A DNA stretch of 35,099 bases from Vitreoscilla sp. (GCA_030150505.1 JASLFS010000009.1:1-35099), one strand, 5' to 3'; positions 24,400 to 34,013 are shown, counted from the stretch's first letter. Notes: a model not told the origin generated them from the letters alone. Made by a program: numbers and translations.

Positions 24400-25917
24400 A
24401 TGGGCAGCAGTTCTCTTTTACAGGTATTTACAGTGGTATTTTCATTGTCTATTGCCACCACCTTATTTAATAAACGAGTATTAGGATTGCCTGCTGCGAT
24501 AGGAGTGCCTATTGTCTCTGCAATTTTTGTTTTCTTATTACAATGGGCCGTTGGCTTATTTGGTCAGAATAACTACATTCAAATTAACATTAAGGAAATT
24601 GAATCTACCGTACGCAGCATTGATTTTTACAATTTCCTGATTAACGGTGTTATTTGCTTTATCCTAACCTCCTCCGCATTAAAATTCCGCATATCAGATT
24701 TAAAAACTTATTTTAAACCCATCGCCATTTTGGCCAGTATCGCTTTGGTTTTGTGTGCCATCTTTTTTGGTGTCACTTTATACGGATATCAACTGCTCAC
24801 CGGAAACGCTGTCAGCCTTTTGGTTTTGCTCTTGCTTGGTTCTGCTTTGGGTGCAACCGACCCCATTGGAATCAAAGGCGTATTAAGCTCTGTTAAAGCA
24901 CCTCGCCATTTGATGATTAAATTAGAAGGCGAATCTTTATTTAATGATGCCGTCTGTATCGCCTTGTTCATGACCATATTGGTTATTGTCAAAGGAGGTG
25001 AATTTACAGTTATTGGTTCCTTAACCAATTTAGCCTATGAAATCATCGTTGCCGTCATTATTGGTCTAGTATTCGGTTTATTTGTATTAAAGCTTCTCAG
25101 AGGCAAACATGAAATTGAATCTTTAATCCTATCAACAGCATTTCTTGCCACAGGATCTTATTTAGTTGCCCTGTATGCCCATGCTTCAGGACCCATTGCC
25201 AGTGTTATCGCTGGATTGGTTGTCGGCAATAGATGGCAAGAAATATTATCAGAACAAGAAGTCAATGAAATTAACCACTTCTGGCACACAGTCGAAGGCA
25301 TTATTAATTCATTCCTATTCACTTTAATTGGCATGGAACTATTTATCATTGATTTTGATACCAACCTACTGATTGGCGGTATCGTCGCATTTGTCATTTT
25401 GCACATATCAAGATTCGCTGGTAATTTCTTAGCATTTATCCCATTTAGACGAGTAAAAAGAAAAAGCTATCATGGCAGCTTAACCATTTTATCTTGGGGT
25501 GGCGTACGAGGCGGAATTTCACTGGCATTAATTTTAGCAGTAGCCAACATGCCTCAACTAGCACAATACAGCGGTATATTAATCGGTTACACATTTATTT
25601 GTGTCTTATTATCAGGCTTAGTATGTGGCCTAGGTCTTCCTGGCGTAATGAATGCTTTTTACTACAATCCAGATGAACCAAAAGTTGGCTTTGCGGGCTG
25701 GTACCAACGCATGTGCCATAAAATGAATCGCAGCGGATTAAAATACGTCATCACGGAAGATGAAAATGGCAAAGAAAATTTAATCGTCTTTAATCCTGAA
25801 TGCTTGGTTCCTGAATCAACACAAGCATCTGATGAAACAGGAAACGAAACGGATGATGAAGAACAATTAGATTTAATCTCCAAAGTCAAACAACTAGAAG
25901 ATCCAAATAATTTTTAA
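24400..25917 (+). CDS. CPA1-family Na+/H+ antiporter (NhaP-like)
   Basis: A 505-residue inner-membrane antiporter with about 12 membrane segments and a roughly 80-residue acidic cytoplasmic tail. The CPA1 core is clear: GSALGATDPIGIKGVLSSVKAPRHL with the ATDP ion-site motif, and IKLEGESLFNDAVCIALF with the essential ND pair. A late SWGGVRGGISLALILA block carries the conserved Arg. The family exchanges cytoplasmic Na+ (or K+) for H+. The ribosome site is weak, but a good promoter sits just upstream. It is monocistronic, with a terminator shared with the convergent helicase gene. Confidence 0.9.
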   Translation: MGSSSLLQVFTVVFSLSIATTLFNKRVLGLPAAIGVPIVSAIFVFLLQWAVGLFGQNNYIQINIKEIESTVRSIDFYNFLINGVICFILTSSALKFRISDLKTYFKPIAILASIALVLCAIFFGVTLYGYQLLTGNAVSLLVLLLLGSALGATDPIGIKGVLSSVKAPRHLMIKLEGESLFNDAVCIALFMTILVIVKGGEFTVIGSLTNLAYEIIVAVIIGLVFGLFVLKLLRGKHEIESLILSTAFLATGSYLVALYAHASGPIASVIAGLVVGNRWQEILSEQEVNEINHFWHTVEGIINSFLFTLIGMELFIIDFDTNLLIGGIVAFVILHISRFAGNFLAFIPFRRVKRKSYHGSLTILSWGGVRGGISLALILAVANMPQLAQYSGILIGYTFICVLLSGLVCGLGLPGVMNAFYYNPDEPKVGFAGWYQRMCHKMNRSGLKYVITEDENGKENLIVFNPECLVPESTQASDETGNETDDEEQLDLISKVKQLEDPNNF

Positions 25918-25928
25918 TTCACCACCAA

Positions 25929-25970
25929 TAAAAAAGACCTAGCTAAAAATGCTAGGTCTTTTTTTCAATC
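25929..25970. terminator. Terminator between the antiporter and the convergent helicase fusion
   Basis: AAAAAGACCTAGC pairs with GCTAGGTCTTTTT around an 8-9-base loop. A and T tracts on both sides suit both directions, and it is placed just after the antiporter stop and 38 bp from the helicase stop. Confidence 0.9.
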
Positions 25971-26007
25971 ATACTGTACTTAAAACAATAATATATTGCT
26001 GTCTTTT

Positions 26008-29000
26008 TTAAGAATTAGAAGATAGCGGGCGTCCTTTAATGCGTGGCACAATCACTTCCCATGTTGGTAGTAAATCTTTCCTGCCACGACTATCTTCATC
26101 AGCAAAGCGTGTCACAATAGCAGCCACTTCACAAGCAATGACTTCCATATTCAATATGTAACTTTTAGCTAATCGCCCCACTTTCTTGCGTGTTTTAGCA
26201 CAGCAAATATCATAACCACCTCGAGAATTCATCACTTCCAAAGCATCGCCTACCTTCATTGTTGCAATATAAGCTTGTTCTTTTTCATATTTTTGCTCAC
26301 TAAAACAGCCCAAATGAACATCTTTTAACGATAACTCATCATAACGCACAGCCAAAGCTGGATCCCATTGAAATGATAATGGCAAATGAACAGCTTGATT
26401 TATTGCATGGCAAAACGGATGGCTATCACCAAACTGACACACTGCTAAAGTTTCTTTTGCACGTGTCATTCCTACATAATAAACACGACATTCATCAACA
26501 AAGGTACTTTTCCCACTCATCCCCCATGCACCATCTAATAACACGACATGTTGAAATTCCAAGCCCTTTGCTGCATATACCGTGCCAACAAATAAACCTT
26601 GTTGTGTTTTTTGACGAAAATCATGAGCATATTCATACCAGTAATGAATTATTTCTGCAGCACTCAAAGGAATTTGCCCATATTCGGTATACATATCCTG
26701 TTGAAGATCACTGAAAAACTGTTTCCACCAGGTATTTAAATGCCTATACTCCAAATCTCTCCACCATAATTCTAATAAACGTGCGGTAGAATCTATGGAT
26801 TGAATTTTTACAATCATATCCAAGAATTCTCGTTGTCGGGTTAATGGTACGCCTGATTTCTTATCCGCAGCCATAAAATAAGGAATCCCTCGAGATTCAC
26901 AATAGGCTTGTATTGGATATAGAAATTCGTGAGAACGGGCTAATACAGCACAATTTGCCCATGTAAAATTTTCATCCAAGCTTTCAATATATGCTAAAGA
27001 CTGCATAGCAGCCTGTGCTTGTTGATACCCTTTTTTCTCATCCTTTTGGGGTAAACATAAGTGCTTTATTTTACCTTGATACAATGGATCTTTTACTGAC
27101 CACTGCCCGCCAGGATCAGCGGTTTTTCTCTCATGATTAATTATGATTTTATAATTTTTTTTCAAGCGATTATCAATTAAACCAATCACTTCGTTGCTGG
27201 CTTGAATAATATGCTGTGTCGAGCGGTAATTTTGAACAAGATAAGTTGTCTGAGCTTGATAATCCTGACAAAATTTTTCAATATAAGCATTACTTGAATG
27301 TCGAAAAGCATAAATATTCTGGTCATCATCCCCAACGGCTAAAATGCATAATTTCCCATCTACTTCTGTTAATTTTTGTCCAGATAAAGCGCTCACCAAA
27401 CGATATTGCCAGTCATCAATATCTTGATATTCATCCACAATAATATAACGGTACCCTTTGAGTAATGCATCCCTTAATTCATCTTCCCCCTCAACACTCG
27501 ATTGCCCTTCCAATAGTTGTACTGCTTGCTGCATAACCGTTTCCATATTGGTTGTGCTTATATTCTGCCCTCGATTAAACCGTGTACCAGTTAAACGCAT
27601 GGCCATACTATGGTAGGTTAAAACTGTTAATCCAAAAGCCTCATTTCCCACTAAATCAAATAAACGCTTACGGATTTCAATTGCAGCATGCCGATTAAAT
27701 GTTAACGCAATAATTGAACTAGCAGCCACTCGTTGGACTCGTAATAAATAAGCAATTCGATGCACAACAACACGGGTTTTACCAGAACCGGGGCCAGCAA
27801 GAATCAAACGATTTTCATCATTTTTTTCTTCTACTATTTCTTTTTGTTGTGGGTTCAATTCATTAACAATTTTTTTCCAAGATACCTCACTCGTGGCCAA
27901 ATCCAATAATGCTTCTCGACCAGAAAAATAACATTTTCTAAATGTTTTTAAATCCATGGTGAAATAATCAAATACCATTTTCAAAGCTTCAGACATACTT
28001 CGCACTGCTTTTTCAGCGTACTCACGCATCACATGAATCTGAACTCGCCGCTCTTTATAATGCTCATTCAACAAATCGAAATCAGCCTTAGTGTATCGAT
28101 TCTTTTGTTTATCAGCATTGACATGAATAGTCATTGCATTGCGCATCACTGTTAAACCATTATTCAATACAATCACTTCTTGTTGATGTAAATACAGCAA
28201 AACCAACTCAATGGCTGTTTGTTGCTTTGTAGAAACAACATCAATATTGAGGCTTAAATCATCAAAAACAGCTATTTGTAATTGTGAAAACGTGGTTTTA
28301 ACCAATAAATCCTTACCTTTTTGACCACTTGGCAATAAAGCCAATAATGTCTGAAGTAATACTCTTGCAACTTCAATACGCCTCTCACTAATATGACGAA
28401 TGGTCGCCCAGCTCACGCTTGGTTTAGTAAACTGTATTTGTAGTAGCTCTCGATTAATATCACGAACACGCATTGAGCTACTACGACGACTATCTCCATC
28501 CATTTCTTGGCTAATGCTATAAAGCAGTTGCTTAATGTGTAATGGCAATAAGTTTTCGTCTTGTAGTTGCTCTTGCATGTGATTCTTCACATCCGCCAAA
28601 TTCACGTTAAACCAATGTTCATGATCAACATCTGGTTCTAATTCACTTAATACACTTAAAAGAGTGGTTTCTCTCGCCAAACTTTTTTCCAAGCGTTTGG
28701 CCGATGAATCCGCCATACCTGAGCGTAAAAAAGCTGTAATCTCGGTGTCATTGCTCAAAATTTTTAATTGCTCTAATTGACGCAACGATGCCAATAGTTC
28801 ATCACTGCTACAAGCTGTTAATGTCATAAGCTCATCAGTATTGATAAACTCATCATCTTTAGCCGCATATAAAAAAGACACCAGCGCCCCATATTCTTCT
28901 CGTTTACGTTCGCTTAATTGAGCTTGATTCAGCTTTTCTTGTGCAGCTTCTAAACTTAATTCACAATGAGCTGGAAATACTCGAGTTTTATTATCAGTTC

Positions 29001-31146
29001 TCTCCAAATATTCGCCTCGCTCTAGCCAAGCAATTGCGGTCGTCACTTTGGTTTTAGCATCATTGTCATCCACATCAATATTAGTCTGTGCCGTTATGTC
29101 ATTTAAAATCTCTCCAGAAGTAATCACAACATCTTGATGCTGTCTTTTAACACTTTCTTGGCGTAGTTTTCGATAAATTGCATTAATATCCCGCTGAGAT
29201 AATTTTGAACGCTCAGTTAAGCCAAATTGAGTTTCAATATCTTGTGCATCATATAACAACACGCAACGAGCATTCTCACGATCTCTCCCTGCTCGTCCTG
29301 CTTCTTGAATATAATTTTCTAATGAACCAGGAATATCAGCATGAATAACCAACCTAACATCAGGCTTATCTACCCCCATGCCAAAAGCATTGGTAGATAC
29401 AATAATCTGAATATCCCCTTTGATGAATGCATCTTGAATATCTTGCTTCTCATTCGGTAGTAAACCCGCATGAAAATGCTGACAGTTCCAACCCAATTTA
29501 CATAGATTTTCCGCATGACTCTCGGCTTTTCGGCGACTGGCAACAAACACCACTGCTCCGCTTTTTCTATCTGCTAACTCTTCTTTTAAGAGTGAATCCA
29601 TTAATTGTAATTTTTCACCACCTTGACAAAGAAAAGCATCAAAACTTAAATTCTCTCGAGCCTGAAAGCTAACGCGCTCATAAAAGGTAACCCCTAAAAT
29701 GGAAGAAAAGTGACGACGGATATCTTCAATGACATCAGGCTTAGCAGTGGCTGTAAAACAAGAAATAGGAGCAATAGAATGATTACCAGTAAATTTTTTA
29801 ATAAATCTAGCGACGTATAAATAATCGGATCGAAAATCATTGCCCCATTTAGATAAGCAGTGAGCTTCATCATAAATCCATGCTCCAATGGTTCTTTGAG
29901 CTATGGCATTTTGAAAACTTAAATTGCGGAACTGCTCTGGAGAAACCAATAATAAACCAACATCACCTAATTGTATTTTGCTAAGAACATCAGAGCGTTC
30001 TGGTAAAGATAACATCCCATTTAACATGGCGACAGAAGTAATACCGCGTTGCATCAATCCATCTACTTGATCTTTCATGAGCGACTGCAGTGGTGAAATA
30101 ATAATGCTTAAACTGCCATTACGATGATAACGATTCAGAGCTGGTAATTGATAACAAATAGATTTACCACCACCCGTAGGCAAAATGGCCAACACATTTT
30201 TCCCTCGCATTCCAGCCAAAGTGACATCATACTGAATGCTTTCTCCATCCGTTTCATAACGAAAATCATCAAAATTAAAATAACGTTTCAATTCCGAGCG
30301 AGGATTATGTGTACTCTGACAGTACTGACAAACCACCTTATCACAAGGCTCATCTCGTAATTCTGCAATTAGCTGGTTAACCTTAGGAAATTGGTGCTTA
30401 ACCCAAGGAGCCAATACCGAATTACCACCAGAAACTCGTAACCACGATAAAGCATAGACTATAGGCCAAGCTTGATTCTTTTGAAAAATATCTTTTTTAA
30501 GTAATTTTAACAATCGAGTTTTGCATACTTTTAAATCTCGCTTAAAGAAATCAACTTTATCAGCCTCTTCTTTCAATATCGATAATATAGCCGCTTGTAA
30601 TGCTACTTTTTCCAAGCGCACCTCAGAACTAAGGCTTGAAAAATAAAATTCAGGCATATTTTCATCAGCCAATAATGTCTGGAAGCAATGCAAAGCTAAT
30701 GGATATGTCACTTGCAATGCCAACAGAGCAGCATATTGCTCTTTATACAATTTCAAAGTGGCTTCACAATCAGCAAGTGGCGAATTCAAACTATCCGTAA
30801 TAATTTTGTAGTTTTTAATCAAGCTATGGTATGGATTTTGCGGAAAGGCTAATGGGGAAAGGCGCAAAGTATCAATCACAGGCAGCTGTAACAATGATAA
30901 ATAAGGTGCCTGTTTTTTTAATAAAGGCAAATCATGCTCAAGTATATTGTGCCCAATAACAAATAAAGCATCACAAGCTAAGTCGTCAATCTCACGTAAG
31001 GCCTGTTCTAAAGCCTTTTTTCCATTAACAGCATATTCTTTAGCAATATTTTTATAAGGATACAATGCCCCTATTTTAAAAATCGTGTTGTCCTTTGGGT
31101 TCACTTCCAAATCCAACACTACCCCTTGTAATAGCTTATCCTGCAT
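26008..31146 (-). CDS. DEDD exonuclease-like / RecQ helicase / UvrD helicase fusion protein
   Basis: A 1712-residue fusion. Residues 1-150 are a DnaQ-type (DEDD) exonuclease-like domain: LDLEV (Asp12, Glu14), GHNILEHD (65-72), ADCEAT (Asp126). A short Cys/His cluster (Cys268, 273, 276, His280) leads into a RecQ-type SF2 helicase: motif 0 near 290-305, Walker A PTGGGKS (323-329), DEAH (426-429), QEAGRAGRD (614-622), then a winged-helix-like region. After a long linker (750-1090) comes a UvrD-type SF1 helicase: AGPGSGKT (1117-1124), DEYQD (1238-1242), GDDDQNIYAF (about 1273), VYAAKGLEF (about 1522) and YVGMTRAKE (about 1557). The C-terminal 90 residues resemble a small beta-barrel. The start at 31146 has AAGGA 5 bases upstream; a TTG seven codons earlier has none. 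A repair/recombination role is inferred; databases probably call it RecQ. The frame is intact. Confidence 0.93.
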   Translation of the reverse strand: MQDKLLQGVVLDLEVNPKDNTIFKIGALYPYKNIAKEYAVNGKKALEQALREIDDLACDALFVIGHNILEHDLPLLKKQAPYLSLLQLPVIDTLRLSPLAFPQNPYHSLIKNYKIITDSLNSPLADCEATLKLYKEQYAALLALQVTYPLALHCFQTLLADENMPEFYFSSLSSEVRLEKVALQAAILSILKEEADKVDFFKRDLKVCKTRLLKLLKKDIFQKNQAWPIVYALSWLRVSGGNSVLAPWVKHQFPKVNQLIAELRDEPCDKVVCQYCQSTHNPRSELKRYFNFDDFRYETDGESIQYDVTLAGMRGKNVLAILPTGGGKSICYQLPALNRYHRNGSLSIIISPLQSLMKDQVDGLMQRGITSVAMLNGMLSLPERSDVLSKIQLGDVGLLLVSPEQFRNLSFQNAIAQRTIGAWIYDEAHCLSKWGNDFRSDYLYVARFIKKFTGNHSIAPISCFTATAKPDVIEDIRRHFSSILGVTFYERVSFQARENLSFDAFLCQGGEKLQLMDSLLKEELADRKSGAVVFVASRRKAESHAENLCKLGWNCQHFHAGLLPNEKQDIQDAFIKGDIQIIVSTNAFGMGVDKPDVRLVIHADIPGSLENYIQEAGRAGRDRENARCVLLYDAQDIETQFGLTERSKLSQRDINAIYRKLRQESVKRQHQDVVITSGEILNDITAQTNIDVDDNDAKTKVTTAIAWLERGEYLERTDNKTRVFPAHCELSLEAAQEKLNQAQLSERKREEYGALVSFLYAAKDDEFINTDELMTLTACSSDELLASLRQLEQLKILSNDTEITAFLRSGMADSSAKRLEKSLARETTLLSVLSELEPDVDHEHWFNVNLADVKNHMQEQLQDENLLPLHIKQLLYSISQEMDGDSRRSSSMRVRDINRELLQIQFTKPSVSWATIRHISERRIEVARVLLQTLLALLPSGQKGKDLLVKTTFSQLQIAVFDDLSLNIDVVSTKQQTAIELVLLYLHQQEVIVLNNGLTVMRNAMTIHVNADKQKNRYTKADFDLLNEHYKERRVQIHVMREYAEKAVRSMSEALKMVFDYFTMDLKTFRKCYFSGREALLDLATSEVSWKKIVNELNPQQKEIVEEKNDENRLILAGPGSGKTRVVVHRIAYLLRVQRVAASSIIALTFNRHAAIEIRKRLFDLVGNEAFGLTVLTYHSMAMRLTGTRFNRGQNISTTNMETVMQQAVQLLEGQSSVEGEDELRDALLKGYRYIIVDEYQDIDDWQYRLVSALSGQKLTEVDGKLCILAVGDDDQNIYAFRHSSNAYIEKFCQDYQAQTTYLVQNYRSTQHIIQASNEVIGLIDNRLKKNYKIIINHERKTADPGGQWSVKDPLYQGKIKHLCLPQKDEKKGYQQAQAAMQSLAYIESLDENFTWANCAVLARSHEFLYPIQAYCESRGIPYFMAADKKSGVPLTRQREFLDMIVKIQSIDSTARLLELWWRDLEYRHLNTWWKQFFSDLQQDMYTEYGQIPLSAAEIIHYWYEYAHDFRQKTQQGLFVGTVYAAKGLEFQHVVLLDGAWGMSGKSTFVDECRVYYVGMTRAKETLAVCQFGDSHPFCHAINQAVHLPLSFQWDPALAVRYDELSLKDVHLGCFSEQKYEKEQAYIATMKVGDALEVMNSRGGYDICCAKTRKKVGRLAKSYILNMEVIACEVAAIVTRFADEDSRGRKDLLPTWEVIVPRIKGRPLSSNS

Positions 31147-31608
31147 CTCTATCCTTGGTATTATCAAATTAACTTATACATAAGCACAATATTTGGGCGC
31201 TATAAACAATCATTCATTTAACCTAAGCCCTTTCTGGGTACTTCAATCTATTTATTGAAGCCTGATTTTTTGATGAAAACGTCCTATTCTATATTCTGAT
31301 ATTCGCCTATGTTTTTTTATATTTATACAAAATAATAGTTAGTAATTTAAATTAATCATTTAATAATATGATTAATTAACATATTACATTGATACTTTTT
31401 GTCATATCAATCAATTAATATATCGAAAAAACGGTATCTATTGATAAAATGGTAATGCATTATCGCTAATCTAGAATAAAAATACCAAAAGAATAAAGCC
31501 ACAATCAATAATAAATGACTGTGGCTTTCGCATAGCTGAAGATTATTCAGCCTGAATATTAGCATTTAGATGGCTCATCAATTCGATCTTAAGACCTAAC
31601 TCTTAATG
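31147..31608. other. Intergenic region upstream of the helicase fusion
   Basis: This 462-bp AT-rich gap between two minus-strand units contains the terminator of the upstream small secreted-protein genes (31495-31527). No LexA-type CTGT-N8-ACAG box is visible near the helicase start. No ORF with a ribosome site is seen. Confidence 0.5.
31495..31527 (-). terminator. Terminator of the Sel1-repeat gene unit
   Basis: AAAGCCACAATCA pairs with TGACTGTGGCTTT (one G-T pair). On the minus strand it is followed by a T-rich tract. It lies about 80 bp beyond the Sel1 gene stop. Confidence 0.65.
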
Positions 31609-32052
31609 TTATTTGGATTCAATTGCCATTTTTAAGATAGCTTCTCTTGCTGGCTCTATAATGCCTTCTACTTTTTTGTACCAATAATAAGCTTTCGCAT
31701 TATCTTGCTCAACACCTTTTCCAGTAGCGTACATAACACCCATTTGATACTGGGCTGGTGGATAATCCTGTTCAGCAGCCTGACTAAACCATGCAAATGC
31801 TTCCTCATAGTTTCGTGGTATTCCATCATCGCCCGTAAAAAACATCGTACCAACACTATACTGAGCCAATGCATCTCCTAAACCAGCAAGTTTTAATAAT
31901 TGGCCGAATGCAAAGGCATCTCCAGCAATTGCTTGTTCTTTATAACTAAGAATAATCGATTCTTTATCATCACTGGCATTGGCAATTGGTACTAAATATG
32001 AAATAGATAATGCAATTAAAACAGCTTGAGCAAGTATCTTATGTTTGGACAT
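31609..32052 (-). CDS. Secreted Sel1-repeat protein
   Basis: A 147-residue protein with a signal peptide (MSKHKILAQAVLIALSISYLVPIANA, cleavage about residue 26). Two Sel1-like (TPR-type) repeats follow: ALAQYSVGTMFFTGDDGIPRNYEEAFAWFSQAAEQ, and PAQYQMGVMYATGKGVEQDNAKAYYWYKKV. Such short periplasmic Sel1 proteins usually act as protein-binding scaffolds or envelope stress factors; the partner is unknown. AAGG lies 9 bases before the ATG. It is 48 bp downstream of another secreted-protein gene and probably co-transcribed with it. Confidence 0.85.
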   Translation of the reverse strand: MSKHKILAQAVLIALSISYLVPIANASDDKESIILSYKEQAIAGDAFAFGQLLKLAGLGDALAQYSVGTMFFTGDDGIPRNYEEAFAWFSQAAEQDYPPAQYQMGVMYATGKGVEQDNAKAYYWYKKVEGIIEPAREAILKMAIESK

Positions 32053-32100
32053 GATTACAACCTTTTAATCGAAAAAAATTCAAAGTGTCGCTACTTTACC

Positions 32101-32607
32101 TTAAGAACAACTTTGTTCAACAATATTACAATTTTTTTCAACCATTATATTTCCGTTGGCATCCTTTAAAACTATTTTTAAATGAGTCATGCCTTTTAAT
32201 GGCTTTAATTTTTCTTTCGATGTGTAGTTGTACCCAGTGACCAAAGAACTTTCTTTGCCAGCAATTTTAGTTACTTTAGGAATATAAATAATATCCCATC
32301 CATTATTCACAGTAACAACCTCTCTTTGTAGTCGTAACTGTTTTGGAGCTAATCCTGCTGAACTATACCAACCGACGATTTCATAAGTAAGGGTTTTCTT
32401 CTGCCACTGAATATTCACAATATCACTTTTCCATGCATCATTAGCTGAACGTAGAACCGTTTTAAAATATTCTTGCCCATTATTCGTTATCACAACTCGT
32501 TCAGGTATTAATTTTGTGGCTTGCAATGATAGGCGCTGTTGGCCATATGCATTTAGGCATAAAAAGATTAAAGAGCAAAATACCGTACACAATAACTTTG
32601 TTTTCAT
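32101..32607 (-). CDS. Secreted protein of unknown function
   Basis: A 168-residue protein with a clear signal peptide (MKTKLLCTVFCSLIFLCLNAYGQ, cleavage about residue 22). The mature part looks all-beta, with LTYEIVGWYSSAGLAPKQLRLQREVVTVNNGW and a C-terminal Cys pair (NCNIVEQSCS) likely to form a disulfide. The YEIVGWYSSAGL segment faintly recalls YcfL-type beta-sandwich proteins, but not enough to assign it. It is first in a two-gene unit with the Sel1-repeat gene. No strong ribosome site apart from GAAGAAG. Confidence 0.75.
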   Translation of the reverse strand: MKTKLLCTVFCSLIFLCLNAYGQQRLSLQATKLIPERVVITNNGQEYFKTVLRSANDAWKSDIVNIQWQKKTLTYEIVGWYSSAGLAPKQLRLQREVVTVNNGWDIIYIPKVTKIAGKESSLVTGYNYTSKEKLKPLKGMTHLKIVLKDANGNIMVEKNCNIVEQSCS

Positions 32608-33007
32608 AACAAACTTCTTCGCAAGCCTTAAAAAATTATATTAACTATACAGTAAGATTCGTATAGCCTTATCTTAATCTGATTGATTGCATCATCATAA
32701 AAATTTTTCAGCAAATTTCCTATTTATCCTTTTAAATGAAGCTGATAAGAAATTAATTCTGAGTTCATATTCAATCAATTAATCTATTAAATAATTTAAA
32801 ATCTTATTTTATTAAAATAAATAAAGCGTCTTTTTTGTATGTAAACATTAAATGTCATGTCTATTCTAATTATAAAACCCATCATTATGAATAAAATTAA
32901 TACTTATATTAATAAAAGTCACTTTCATTCATACTAGCATTTCGGTATAAATCATATATACATAAATAAATTTAAGTTATATCTCAGAAATTAGGGGCCA
33001 GATTGCT
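32608..33007. other. Intergenic region upstream of mesX
   Basis: This 400-bp, very AT-rich divergent gap has a TATAAA -10 candidate at 32946-32951 with a poor -35. I see no SAM riboswitch-like fold and no convincing MetJ or MetR box, so sulfur/methionine control of mesXD cannot be read from it. Confidence 0.45.
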
Positions 33008-33985
33008 ATGAATCAAAAGTTTACATGTTCTATTGAAAGTATTTGTTTCGATGAAAACTATCATCCTTCAGACAACACTCGTCTGACTACCAACTTTGCT
33101 AATTTGGCTAGAGGAGAGAGTCGTCAAGAGAATCTGCGCAAAACCCTAAATATGATGAACAATCGTTTTAATAACTTGGCTCACTGGGACAATCCAACAG
33201 GCGATCGTTATTCTATAGAACTTGAAATTATTTCAGTTAACATGGATATCGAAAACAATGGCGATGCTTTTCCTGTTATTGAAGTATTAAAAACCAATAT
33301 TATTGATCACACAAAAAACCAGCGTATTGAAGGCATTGTTGGCAACAGTTTTTCCTCTTATGTCCGTGATTATGATTTTAGCGTATTGCTTTTAGAGCAT
33401 AATAAGAATCAACCAACCTTTAGTATTCCTGAAAACTTTGGTGATTTACATGGAAAACTATTTAAATATTTTGTGAATTCGGATGCTTATAAACAAAACT
33501 TCCTTAAATCGCCAGTAATATGCTTAAGTGTATCAAGCAGCAAAACTTATCATAGAACCAATAATCAACATCCTGTTTTAGGTGTTGAATATCAGCAGAA
33601 TGAATTTTCTTCTACTGATCAATATTTCGCGAAAATGGGATTGCAAGTACGCTATTTTATGCCACCAAATAGCGTTGCACCGTTGGCGTTTTATTTTAGC
33701 GGTGATTTACTAAGTGATTACACGAATCTTGAGCTAATTAGTACCATCAGCACAATGGAAACATTCCAAAAGATTTACCGTCCTGAGATTTACAATGCCA
33801 ATTCAGCAGCAGGAAAATGTTATCAACCTAGCTTGAAGTATCAAGATTATTCATTAACACAAATTGTTTATGATCGAGAAGAACGTAGCCAAATGGCAAT
33901 TAAACAAGGCAAATTTACTGAAGAAAACTTCATCAAGCCATACCAAAATACGCTTGAGCAGTGGGCTGCTAACTACGTTTTTTAA
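33008..33985 (+). CDS. mesX: DUF1852 protein MesX, partner of MesD methionine synthase
   Basis: A 325-residue DUF1852 protein: the opening FTCSIESICFDENYHPSDNTRLTTNFANLARG and the block PVICLSVSSSKTYHRTNNQHPVLGVEY are familiar from the Acinetobacter family. MesX is required, together with O2, for the folate-independent methionine synthase MesD in genetic work on Acinetobacter. How it contributes is not known to me. AGGGG lies about 10 bases before the ATG. mesD starts 28 bp after its stop, so the two are co-transcribed. Confidence 0.9.
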   Translation: MNQKFTCSIESICFDENYHPSDNTRLTTNFANLARGESRQENLRKTLNMMNNRFNNLAHWDNPTGDRYSIELEIISVNMDIENNGDAFPVIEVLKTNIIDHTKNQRIEGIVGNSFSSYVRDYDFSVLLLEHNKNQPTFSIPENFGDLHGKLFKYFVNSDAYKQNFLKSPVICLSVSSSKTYHRTNNQHPVLGVEYQQNEFSSTDQYFAKMGLQVRYFMPPNSVAPLAFYFSGDLLSDYTNLELISTISTMETFQKIYRPEIYNANSAAGKCYQPSLKYQDYSLTQIVYDREERSQMAIKQGKFTEENFIKPYQNTLEQWAANYVF

Positions 33986-34013
33986 TTAACCAGAATATAC
34001 AAGATTATTTATT

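Noticed and set aside
26008..31146. Phage-defence island around the helicase fusion
   Set aside because: Neighbours are an antiporter and small secreted proteins; no integrase, other defence genes or compositional break is visible. A defence role is left as a possibility only in the helicase finding.
31147..31167. Seven-codon extension of the helicase fusion from a TTG
   Set aside because: The ATG at 31144-31146 has AAGGA at good spacing; the TTG has no ribosome site.
32608..33007. SAM riboswitch or Met box upstream of mesX
   Set aside because: I could find neither the conserved riboswitch helices nor tandem Met boxes; the region is simply AT-rich.
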